Assembly (NCBI GenBank): GCA_029207755.1 | Contig: JARCOQ010000006.1 | Location: forward strand, 14,978,890-15,042,889 | DNA length: 64,000 nt | Origin: Chamaea fasciata | Taxonomy: Eukaryota > Chordata > Aves > Passeriformes > Sylviidae | Reading direction: 5' to 3' | Part shown: in pieces, positions 51,154 through 62,365 of the stretch | Position numbering within the stretch: position 1 is the stretch's first letter | How the letters are laid out: each line of letters starts with the position of its first letter | Position numbers and translations under genes: made by a program | Notes under the pieces: model-generated | What the model saw: only the letters and a program-made list of their open reading frames with translations | Databases searched by the model: none | Told to the model about the DNA's origin: nothing

Positions 51154-51983
51154 CTGCAGGTTGTGAAGAAAAAAGTTAAGCCACTTAATTTAATGCCAGC
51201 ATAAAAAAAGAATTATAACAATTCTATTCAACAATGAAAAATCCTCATGAGTCTGAAGAATCTGTAAGTTTACATCATCACTGAGTGATGCAAATTCTTG
51301 CTTATTCCATTGCTGTCCTTAAAACTTATCAGCACTGTACAATCACACCACAGTTAGGATCAGGCTCTAAACTCTTTACTTTGTAAACCTTTCCTTCTAG
51401 CAGCCTTTGTAAGTACTAGATACTACATGTTCAGTATGTGTAAGACATAGACAAAGCATCTGCAGTTTTAGATACTTAAGGCAAAATTTAGGTAGACTGA
51501 TGAGATTCAGGCAAAATACATCACACAGATCAGGGGTTAAAAGTACTAAAACCATGTTTTAATAAAATTGGTATTATACACAATATTTATTAAATATGTC
51601 ATTAAAATCATAAGTATAATCAATATTAGATTAAGAAATGTATCTTTAACATAATCTTTATCACATTTCAATCTCACTACCCACTTTCTAGGGGATCCTT
51701 TATTCACAGTACTCCAAGGAAAAAAAAGGGCTGGGAAGAAATCGTTCCAGACACAGCCTGAAATATAACTATACATGTTTATAGTATAACAATATATATT
51801 TCTAGCTGAAAGAACACACTCATACTTAAAAGAATACCAGAAATAGAAAAATGAGAATCTAAGGTATTTGACAAAATTAAGATTTGTTAATTAAATGTGT
51901 TGATTATCCTTATCTTTCAGATTGAGGGAAGAAGCAAGATACAGTTCTTGATAGAACAGGAGTTTTTCTTCTAGTTTACTCAC

Positions 51984-52064
51984 CTGGATTCCATGAGAAC
52001 TGCTCCATATTCCTTAGACATACAATTAGTAGCAGCACATAATTGGTGAACCTCTCCTTTATAT
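51984..52064 (-). CDS. TAPT1: TAPT1 coding exon (membrane segment)
   Basis: Acceptor TTTAATCCAG ends at 52065; donor CCAG/GTGAGT has GT at 51983-51982. Encodes IKERFTNYVLLLIVCLRNME then QFSWNP, with split Asp codons at both ends. The NYVLLLIVCL stretch is hydrophobic. Matches mammalian TAPT1. Human exon 8 equivalent. Confidence 0.98.
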
Positions 52065-55039
52065 CTGGATTAAAGAAAACCAAAATCTGTCAGCTCCAAA
52101 GAAACATTTATTTGCATACAAATATATCTACTCAATCTGAGGTTCTATCATTTAATAATTCTTGGATTAGATAACATTTTCCACAAATTATTTAACTGAA
52201 CTTAAGGGGTGGGAGAAATTCTGGGAACCACACCATGGACAGGATTTCTGCAGTAGGTTGTGACCCAGTCTGTCTGATGCTGCCACAACCTGTTGGTTTC
52301 CAGCACCAGAAGGGACTTGTGACTTACTACCACCTCTTCTAATACATTAGCAAAATAATCATTCTTCTTGATAAAGTCTGTGCATTCCTTCAAAAAGAAC
52401 CAGCACTTCCTGTTACTAAAATGAAGAGAATACCTATCTGTCCTTTCAAGCTATTAGCAAGGTACTTCTCATTTTCTACAGACCATAGATATCCAAATTG
52501 CTGCATACTGGGTTCAGTAGAAGGAAGAAAAAAAATGTTTGAAGATAACTTTAGCTGGAAGGTTCCAACCAGACTTTCACATTGCCATCATAAAAGAGAA
52601 AAGTAGGATGTATCAGCACAGTTATCAAAACTGTAAGCACTGTAACACAAAAGCAATCTAATTAGGGACAAAGTCCTATGACTTGCCTCCCAGACAAGGC
52701 AGTCTTTTTTTCTACTTTGGTGTCCTGTTCCCAGAGATCACACACAGAGCTTGCTTCAGGAAGCATCACATTTTTTATTAAAAAACACCTTCATGAAAGT
52801 GTATTATTGAAAAACAGGGTAAAACCTAAAACATAATGTCATCACAATTTAGGAAGTCCAAAGAAGTCTTTTTAGAAGCTAGAGCTACTAAGAAAATCTG
52901 TGAAGACACTGTTACTGCTTGTTATATCATTTTCTTAAGCACCTCCAATATTGTGTGGGCTTCTACCTACTGGTTTTGGGAAACAAGAAATAGAAATGTT
53001 TGGAAGAACATACAAGGATTAAGCTGGACAAAAAATATTTGACTTTGTTTCAACAGTTTCCATCACCTCTGACTGACTACAGGCCAACAGCAATGCTCAT
53101 GGCTGCAGTTACTGTAGTATAATAATATCCCTCATTTTACAATAGAAGTTAGGAAATACTGGCAAGTCTGGAAAAAATGGAGCAAAAAGAAAAGAAGAAA
53201 TCCTTCAGAAAAAGGAAAGAAAAAGCACACAGAATTCAAGAAGAATGAGATTTCATGCACAATAGAAAAAGGCACATCTTGGGGTACATAAATTCATCTG
53301 TCAGTATGGGCTGGGGAAGGGAACGAAGAAGCACAAGCTTTCAAAATGGAATGAATGGCATATATGTGTGGGGGTGGGGGGAGAAAAAGGAAATCTTTCA
53401 GTACAATAAATTTAAAGTAGAAAAAAGGACATAGGTAAAACCTAACCATAATTTCTTGATTTCCTGCCAATAGCACTCCAACAAGTGAAGTACATCCTTC
53501 AATGCTTCTGAATTCACACAATACTGACCAAATGACCAGAACACAGTATTATCTGAAAAATCTAATTACAAGATACTACTTGATGCTGTCACAAATAGAT
53601 GAAAATGCAGTTGAGCACTCATTGATCTACATTCTTTATCATGCCCATTAGTGACTTGGAAATAATCACTGAGTTTTGACACTCCTGCACAGAATTTCAA
53701 GATGATTTTATCTTCTATTTTCCACATCACGTACTTCCACACTGCCATGACACATAATTGATCAGCAATGCATAACAAACACAGATCTCATATTCAGTTT
53801 TTCAGGTCCCAGAGAGGCCTGTACAGACAGACACTCTCAACTGGGAAGCAAGGACCTTAATTCAGGCCTAACACTAAAGCATGTCTCAAGCTAATCCTCC
53901 AGACATTTATTACCTGCTTGGTATATGTTAGCTCACCAGTCAACAGGATTAAATTGAGAAAGGACATTTTGGGCTTTAAATTTCCTCTTATAATGCTGTA
54001 ATAATACAAATTCTTCTTCCACTAATTTCTGAGACTGGGTGACAGGCTGCTACCTATTTTTCCCGCTCTTCTTATTTTCCCTGTTCTCAGTGGCCTCCCT
54101 TCTAATCTGTTATCTCTGCTGCCACAGCTGTTCAAGGCAGTCAGGAGGGAGAGGAATGACTGTGGCTGCTACTCTTCATCCTCATCCCTCTCATCAACTG
54201 TCAGAGTTGCAAGCAAGGCAGACAGGGCACTTTACAGCAGATTCAACAGTAAACTCAAACAATTCAAAAATTCATTTCATTTCTTACCCTCATGGACAAA
54301 GACAAAAAAGGCTTCAGGATATCTAAAACAACCACTGGAAACAGTCCTAAATACCAATTAAAATTCCAGAATACAAAATATGTACAGTAATGTTTCATCA
54401 TTTGGGTTTTGTTAGCCAGTGAGGGGATTTTCATATAGCACACATTGCCACTTCTTGGGTGACGTGGTGAACTACGGCACAAGTGAAGCTACATCCCTGG
54501 ATCCACGCTTGCTCACACTCTTAAGAACAACAAAGGCAATATCACTGTATTTTTGAATTTGGCAAAACAGTGACAAGCCACCAGTGGTAGTGATCAGTTA
54601 CAGCACAGGTACTAGCAGGAGGAAATCATTCTATTCTGCTTCAGCATAATGAAGAGTGGAAAGAAAAAGGGATCTCTTTTCATTCTCCATTGTGACAATG
54701 CTTAGTAACATTGATATAAGCCATTTCAATTCAGTTTTGCATGTATTCCACTAAGTATATATGATAAGCATATCACACAATGGTTTTTCTGTTCGGATAT
54801 ACTATAGCTTTAATAACCCTTGCCATTACAAGACAGGGTTAAATGAGAGCCAGAATGACAGACCAATGACATTCTAAATGGTCTTCAGCTACCTCCACAA
54901 GGACATGATTAAGAAGCTTACCTTCTCAGTGTTTCTGATCTTAAGTGTTAAAATCCTGACATGTAGTACTAATTCAGATATATTTATCCCCTTGAACAGT
55001 CTCTTGTCAGCACATACCATGCATAGGCCGATGACATAC

Positions 55040-56042
55040 TGTGCATGAAATGTGGATGGATATCAGTGATAGGTGCTGCCCCTCGGGGGTCCTTATTGGG
55101 ACCAGTGTTACTCAAAATCTTCATTAATGACATAGATGAAGGAATTGAGTGCACCCTCAGCAAATGACCCTCATTTGCAGATGACTGAGTGCTGAGGTTG
55201 CCACACCAGAAGGGTGGGATGTCATCCAGAAGGACCTGGACAAGCTCAAGAAGTAGACCCATGGGAGTCTCAAAAGATGAAATAAGACCAAGTGCAAAGT
55301 GCTGCATCTGGGTTGGGGCAACTCCAGGTATCAACACAGGCTGGGGATGAGATGAACAGGTCAAAACCAGCCCTGCTGAGAAGAACCTGGGGATTGTGGC
55401 GGATGAGAGGCTGGGCACGAGCTGGCAACGTGTGCTCACAGCCCAGAGAGCCAAACGCATCCTGGGCTGCACCAAAGCACTGAGGGCACCAGGGCAAGGG
55501 AGGAGATTCTGCCCCTCTGCTCCACCCCAGTGAGAGCCCACCTGCAGGGCTGCACCCAGCTCTGGGGCCCCAGCACAGGCAGGACAAGGACCTGCTGGGG
55601 TGAGTCCAGAGGAGGCCACCAAGATGATGAGAAGGATGGAACACCTCTCCTATGAGGAAAGGCTGAGAGAATTGGGATTGTTCAGAAAAGAGAAAGCTTC
55701 AGGGCGACCTAATTGTGGACTTCAAGTATCTGAAAGGAGCTGACAGAAAAAGACTCTTTACAAGGGCACATAGTGGACAAGGGGGAATGACTTCAGACTG
55801 AAAGAAAATAAGTTTAGATTAGATATTATTAAAAATTCTTTACTGTGAGGGTGGTGACACCTTGTCAGAGGTTGCCAAAGAAGTCGTGGATGCCCTACCC
55901 TTGGAAGTACATCTCAAGGCCAGGCTGGATAGAACTCTGAGCAAGCTGGTCTAGGGAAAGGTCACTTCTGGCCATGGCAGAAATGTTGGAACTGTAGATG
56001 ATTTTTCAGGTCCCTTCCAACCCAGGCCATTCTATGACTGAT
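55040..56042 (+). mobile_element. CR1 LINE, about 1 kb 3' portion
   Basis: Plus-strand CR1 containing the end of the reverse-transcriptase ORF and the 3'UTR. Landmarks: a GGTCCTTATTGGGACCAGTG block near 55089, ATGACATAGATGAAGGAATT, AAGTGCTGCATCTGGGTTGG near 55298, AAGAACCTGGGGATTGTGGC near 55381, AACGCATCCTGGGCTGCACC, a GAGGAAAGGCTGAGAGAATT block, TTTACAAGGGCACATAGTGG, and the TCCCTTCCAACCCAGG plus CCATTCTATGACTG tail. Frameshifts and stops show the ORF is dead. Apparent long minus-strand ORFs at 54984-55644 are antisense readings of this element. Inserted antisense to TAPT1. Confidence 0.95.
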
Positions 56043-59000
56043 AGACTGCATTCTAATGCCATGCTGAAGCTGCACTCTTTAAACAGGGCTGGCTCTGCAG
56101 CCTGACATGCATCATACTACATACTGCCCATACACGCTCCAGATTATTTTGCAAGATGACCCTATATTTGCCTGCACTTCTATGCATCCTCTAGTGCTGC
56201 AAGTGATATGATCAAATCTTTTCAACTGCCTTTAAAGTATTTATTTCAGTACTTTGAAAAGCGAAAGGGAGAATCAGACATTCCAAGACTTAGTACATCA
56301 GAACTTAGTGGTCACATGTCAAAAACTAACCACAATACACCCTTTTCCATTAAGGTAAGTCACATGTGCCTATAAGGGTTGTCACATGAATAGAGGTGGA
56401 AAATGTTTATTTCAAAGACATGTAATGCCTGTGAATATACTGCCATAAATGCAATAAAGGGAAAAAAAGCAAGATGTATTTTATTTTCCTCTTGGTTGTG
56501 TAAAGTAAAGCCCAAAAAAGGATTGCACATAGCCAAATCAGATTTTAAACACCTTTGCCCCACTTACATGAACTCTGCCATTCCAATTTTAATAGAATTC
56601 TATCCCCATATTAATAACATATTCTGCCCTTCCATAAATCCTCCTGAAAAATAGGAATACATACCCAGCAATTAATTTTCAGTGTGCCAGAGGGTATCAT
56701 TGCTTTTAGAAAGCATGTAAAAGACATGAAACAAGTGTTACTGGAAATAAAGATTCCTGGCACAGCACTGAATCTAGTACGGGCTAGTGTAATTAATTAG
56801 TCAGTATCCCAACCAACCATCTGCTGAACCCTGAAGATCTGAGGTGCTTTGCAGTGGTAACTAAAAGAGACAGTGAGATCCCAGGAACAGAGATCCTGAA
56901 GTGGGGTAAATAGTCTTTAGAACACATAGCTATTTTTCTTTCCAGATTCCCTGACACATTATGCAGGAATCTGAAATCAGAAAGAAAAAAAAAAGACTTT
57001 TTATCATGTTATCCCACTGTTTATATGTTTAGATGAAAAGCTAGTTATTAATTTTAGCATGTAAGAAGTGAAACAAGATCTTTTGCTTTACATCTCAGCA
57101 ACTCCTAAACAGCCGTAGTGCCAACTACTTCTTAAAAAGTGAACAGAGCACAAGAAAGCATCAAACACTGAACAAGGAATGACCAAGGACACACCAATCT
57201 TAAACATAGTCCTGCTCCCAAATCCCTCATCCTTAAAAGGAATAACTTGATTAGAATAATGGTATTAAAAAAACCTAAACCCACATGAGAAAGCAGTTTG
57301 AATCTCAAAGACCAAAGGTAAAAATAAAGGCTATTCAATACTGTGATTGAAGTCAGAGACTGATAAATTTGGAACAAAGAAGAACAGAGAATAAAAAGTA
57401 CAGAATTATAAAGTTCCTAAAACTTCAGAAAAAATATGTTAAATTTTCAAAACAAGAGATTTAAAAAACAAGGAAGAGTTTAAGCCTAACAACCAACTGA
57501 AGGAAATAACCTAATGCACTATATCTAATGCACTTCTTTGTATAAGGTACAATTGACTTTTGTGAAAAAAATTAATTTAGAGCACAGCTTGAAATTAAAA
57601 TAAGACATTTAAAAGCATAAAGGAAGGCAGCATGCTGGGCTTTCAACAATGATGAAAGAACTTCTCTTTATAATTTGGTCTCCTTGTTATCTAATACTGA
57701 CCCTACAAAATTAGTTTACAGATAACTATTTCAAAAAGAGAAGATACTATTTAAATTTAGGGAAATATTTCTTCCTGATATAATAAATAAAAGATTTTCT
57801 GTATAGAAGTGTTTTCTAATGGCCACAGTGTTTAGATTGCCTGGGTGTGCATAAATTTCCTTGTAAAAGTCAGGGTAACAATGCAAAGTAGTTCTGCTGC
57901 AGCTGACAAAGCTGTGGGAACAGCATGGTTGAAGTCCCAGATTCTGTAGCTGCAATCTCAAGCCCCAAGGTCTTTGCTGATCTGCCCTAAAAGAAGATAG
58001 GTTTAGTTTTATTAGATAACAATTAACTAACGTATATTTCATGTCCTGTTCAATTAATTTTCATGTAGATGATTTGGTTATTTTAGTCTTGAGGTCTTAG
58101 TGAATTAACTGTTACAGTAGAATTTTACATTGTCATACAAAGGTGAGAATGATCACTAACTCCACTAAGTCCAGAAATGTAAATACTGGGAAAAATAATA
58201 CAGCCACACATCAGTTTGCTATCCACGAATCAGTGCGGAGCATGATGCCAAGTGAAAATGATTTCACAACTTCCAGATCTGAACTGGCAGCTTGGTGACA
58301 CTTCCCATACTGATGTCTTACTACATAAGATGCTTGAGCCAGGCAGGGCTCTGCAAGGTATTTCAACATGTGATACAGGGCATGTCTTAGAAAGTACAAC
58401 TTGCACAGTTCATTTCTATTCACAAGACAACTTGCTTTTTAATTATAGTTGTAGTAACTTCCCTTGAACACAGTATCTACTCTTGTGGTCACTGCTTATC
58501 TTTTCTGCTGCATCATATTTTTCTTTTGATTAACATGTTAAACAAGAAGAGAGTTTCACCTACTCCAGGGAAATTCCTCAGATGCCCCTATGAGATTCCT
58601 GTTATTTCCCTCAAGAATGACTATATTTAGCTACCATGTACTAATCAGTGCCTTTTCACTGAATTGAAAACATATGTTTGACAACAGTAAAATTTTGAGG
58701 TGAGCCCCAGAAAAGGTGGGGCAAGGGGAATCCATTCAGTGTGTCTAAGCTTAATCAGCTACTGCTACCATCATTACCCTACAGATTACTGCAGACCTCA
58801 GAAAACTCCTGGAAGAGGCAGAGAGAGGTGGGAATTATATGGGAGTGCCAAGATTTAGTGTTTCCTTTCAGAAGTTTAGCTCAGCCCAGGCATGCAGTTT
58901 AACCACAACGTATTCTAGGACACACAAGACACTCCAAAGGCTAAATGGAAGCTCAGCTGACAGGACGGGACCAGTCTCAGTTCCAGGGCAGGATAAAGTA

Positions 59001-60104
59001 CTGGCATAGCATGCCAACACAAGATGCACCATCATTTCAGCTGCATGAAATAAAACATTTAAAGGATACTAAAGTGATCAGAATACCTGAAATGAAACAA
59101 TATTTTTCCATCCTTACTGAAGCTGTGATGCAGTAAATCTGTTCAAATTCAAAAGAGGTGAAAAGATCTACTAAAAATCTGTCTGCTATTTATCTCTGAG
59201 AAGAAAAACACAGCTATTTATAACCATACTGAAAGGTGTTCCAGGAAAAGCTATCTGTTTGAAAGGAATAAATTAGCTTGTTTAGTGCACTCTTCTATGT
59301 ATGTACTCACTGCTTCCATCCCCACACTGTTTAATGAATGGCAATACTTCTTCCATCAACTGATAAAGGACAACCCAGTTTTGCTATTATGGGTCTTCAA
59401 TAACAATGTCCAGCAATAAAATATTGATATCCTTTTCTTTTTATGGAGGAAATTACTAGCAATTTCTAATATCAGTTCCTTGCTTATTTCAACATGAAAA
59501 AGGCTTCATCTTTAGGTAGGAGAGCTAGATGCATGGTTGTAACTATTTTCTGCATTAAGAAACCTTATCTCGGTTTTCTGTCAATACTTAAGTAAATTTC
59601 ATTTTTAGCATTCTCATTGTAAAGTTAAATATCTCTGATTTTATAAATATAAGTAATTAAATCTTGCAACTAAAAATAATACTATTATCACAGAATAAAC
59701 AGATAATCAACATAGGTGGGAAGATCTTCCTGGGGAAGTTTAAGAGCATCTATGTGGTAGCTTAAAATTTAGTGTCAATATTTTGTTGTATAATTTTCTG
59801 TGATATATTTAAGGTTTTATGTAAATTGTCTTTCATCCAAAGAATGACAAAACATTTGCATGTAATATTGCAGTTTGCAGATGAATTAGACAAAGGTCAT
59901 ATCAACAGTCAGAATTCAAAACCTGATGAAAGCCTGTTGAAAATTTAACTTGTGATACAAAAATATGAATCGTCTGTTTTTAAATAAGTAGCTATATTTT
60001 TTTAACCCAATGCACATTTGAGTTATCTAGTTTAAAAACTATGAGCTGGAATGAAAAGAATATATTCTCTTTGCTCATCTGTATAAATGAAAGTGGGGAA
60101 ATTC

Positions 60105-60327
60105 AAAGCAGGTACACTGAAGAAATTCTCCACTGTGAGGGTGGTGAGGCACTGGCACAGGTTGCCCAGAAAAGCTGTGGATGTCCCAACCCTGGAGTGC
60201 TCAAGACCAAGGTGGATGAGGCTTTGAGTAACCTGGTCTAGTGGAAGGTGACCCTGCCCATGGCAGGGGGTTGGAACGAGACAGTCTTTGAGGTCCCTTC
60301 CAGTTCAGGGCATTCTGAGATTCTACA
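60105..60327 (+). mobile_element. CR1 LINE, 5'-truncated 3' end
   Basis: Plus-strand CR1 3' end: CACTGTGAGGGTGGTGAGGC, ACTGGCACAGGTTGCCCAG, AGTAACCTGGTCTAGTGG, GTGACCCTGCCCATGGCAG, a GTCCCTTCCAG block and a degenerate ATTCTGAGATTCTAC end. Intronic and antisense to TAPT1. An apparent 66-codon plus ORF here is CR1 3'UTR, not a gene. Confidence 0.95.
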
Positions 60328-61009
60328 AAACTACTACAAGCAAAGAAGCTCTAGCACAACCTTAAAATGCAATCACTCCTACTGGCTTTGAAATCAAAAA
60401 TTCAATAAATATTTCAAATAGCTGATATCAGTATTAGGAAGAATCTCCATCATAGGATATCTGAACAGCTTTTCCTCATGAGACACACTAGAGCTCCCAA
60501 AATTCATCCTAAGCAGCAACACAGTTAAGAAGTGCCAGAAGCATGTTTCGCAAGTACCCTCTACCTATTATCTTGAGAGCATATCAAAAATTAGAATAAT
60601 CGCTGGTATATCTCTCATATGTCAGGTACTTTGTTACATTGTTTTTTAGTTTGTTTGGGTTTTTATTTGTTTGGAGTTTTTTTGTCTGTTTTAGGGTTAG
60701 GGGGAAGTATTCCAAGATCAATCCTCACAGCCACCCAACATGCCTTCTGAGACCACTGTGCTAATACAGCACACTATAAAGTCAGTTTTTTGAAAACAGA
60801 AGCCTTGATCACTTGGAAGCACGGGCATTTCAGCACAAAGCCAGAAGGCTGTTTGAGCAGCTCAAATAAAACTTGCCATAAAAGGAGTAAGTGTTCCTTG
60901 AAGTGGATCTCAGTTTCATCCTACTGAACCAAACAGTAAAAGGCGTGATGAGGAATGCAAGTCAGAACACTCAAATGCATCAAGGTAAAATGTTTATAAT
61001 AAGAATAAT

Positions 61010-61042
61010 ATTAAATACATTAATCGCATTAAATACATTAAT
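61010..61042 (+). repeat. 15-bp direct repeat
   Basis: ATTAAATACATTAAT occurs at 61010-61024 and again at 61028-61042, separated by CGC, only about 55 bp past the donor of the neighbouring TAPT1 exon (downstream in the minus sense). Confidence 0.85.
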
Positions 61043-61096
61043 GAATTAAATAAACAGCACTTCACATTTTCTCCTGATCAGCACTGCTATACATAC

Positions 61097-61166
61097 CACT
61101 ATTTGACATTTGAAAAAGATTGTTCTTCTCAAACTTCTTGAAAACACTTCCTTTTATTTCGACGAA
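61097..61166 (-). CDS. TAPT1: TAPT1 coding exon
   Basis: Acceptor TAAAAATTGCAG ends at 61167; donor AGTG/GTATGT has GT at 61096-61095. Encodes FVEIKGSVFKKFEKNNLFQM followed by SNS and the first base of an Asp codon. The segment is basic and highly conserved. Human exon 7 equivalent. Confidence 0.98.
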
Positions 61167-61337
61167 CTGCAATTTTTAGAAACAGTTAGTTAGTTTTTAC
61201 TCATAAAAATGATATAAACAATAAATATAATCAAAATAGATGTTATTTAAAACATTAATATTTAGTATCTATGATACACAAAGACATTTGATTCTGAAAC
61301 AAATTAGGGTAGCTATATGATAAAGCTACATACTTAC

Positions 61338-61435
61338 ATTATTGGACATCATGATGGTAAGCAGTGATTTATTGTGAGAGTTGAAGGCCACGTTAAGGGT
61401 TGTTGCTTGAACCATTATAAGAATAGCATGCAGGA
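61338..61435 (-). CDS. TAPT1: TAPT1 coding exon (membrane segment end and loop)
   Basis: Acceptor CCTGCTATGCAG ends at 61436; donor AATAAT/GTAAGT has GT at 61337-61336. Two bases complete a Phe codon, then 32 codons: LHAILIMVQATTLNVAFNSH and NKSLLTIMMSNN. The first ten residues continue a membrane segment that begins at the end of the preceding exon. Human exon 6 equivalent. Confidence 0.98.
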
Positions 61436-62229
61436 CTGCATAGCAGGGTTAAGGAAGAATATTTGCAACACCTTTACTGCACAAGAGTACTGAAGAGCAG
61501 TGAACCACAGATTTCCTACTTTGCTTTCAAAGTTTAACAAGAAAGTTTCCATATCCCTGTAAACCAGACTTACAGCAAGACAATACTTACATGTAATATA
61601 TGCACAGTGCTTTGTAGATGTAATAATGATGCTAATTCTTCTTGTTCTAAAAGAACCCAATGACACTAGTCTTGAGAAACATCAACACAATCTGAAGAAA
61701 AAAATCTGAGGTAAAGATTCAGAATCAGCCTAAAGATTTCAGAGAAAATAGGGAAAGAGGGTGAGAATTCTAAATTCATTACCAAAACTACTGGACTATG
61801 GTATCTCTTTAGATTCATCAATTCATTCTAAGATTATTTCACATCAAGAACATTTGCATCCTGAATATGCGTGAGTTTATCCAATCACTTAGAGAAAACA
61901 TATTCAAGCTAGATGCATTTAACATTCCACTAAATAACAAAACCCCACTGTCTTTAAGGCCCTGTGAGCCAAAATACTTGAATACAAATCAGAAAGAAAA
62001 TTTTCCATGAACTACCCAATTATGGTTTTTCATTTTACTATAGGTACACCATCATGAAGGGATTCTTTTTTTTAAAGCACCTGGTGCTGGCAATATTAGT
62101 TTTTAAGTAAAGAAACACTGATTTGGGAATACTATCAATTTTTCAGATGTATTAAAATAAAATATTGCAGAGCAATTACTCTGTAATTTAACTTAGAAAA
62201 TTTTGCAATTTATCAAAGAAAAAGGATAC

Positions 62230-62365
62230 AGACATACAGCACTGCCATGAAGAAGTGAGGAATCACACCTATGTGAGCTCTTTTTCTTTCCTTAGGTTCT
62301 GTAGCTGTCCAATAAAGAGCATCCAAAATATCTTGTCCAAATGAAGAAATCAGACGATCAGCCAC
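62230..62365 (-). CDS. TAPT1: TAPT1 coding exon (first TAPT1 exon inside the window)
   Basis: Acceptor TTCTTGTTTAG ends at 62366; donor TATGTCT/GTATCC has GT at 62229-62228, weak at position +5. Forty-five codons plus one base: VADRLISSFGQDILDALYWT, then ATEPKERKRAHIGVIPHFFM and AVLYV. The charged KERKRAH loop precedes a membrane segment completed in the next exon. Compared with human the only clear change is Ile for Phe in VADRLFSSF. The acceptor is phase 0, so the missing upstream exon should end at a codon boundary (human ...NMLE). Human exon 5 equivalent; the exons before it lie beyond 64000. Confidence 0.98.

Larger units (their letters stand above)
52065..61096 (-). other. TAPT1: Large TAPT1 intron (about 9 kb)
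   Basis: The longest complete intron in the window, between the exons at 61097-61166 and 51984-52064. It carries two plus-strand CR1 insertions (55.0-56.0 kb and 60.1-60.3 kb) and otherwise AT-rich sequence. No additional exon is needed, because the flanking phases join to a normal SNS-D-IKERF reading. Confidence 0.9.

Noticed and set aside
54984..55644. Minus-strand frames of 212 and 124 codons
   Set aside because: They are antisense readings of the CR1 LINE at 55.0-56.0 kb, not genes.
60041..60241. 66-codon plus-strand open frame
   Set aside because: It reads through the 3'UTR of a truncated CR1 element.
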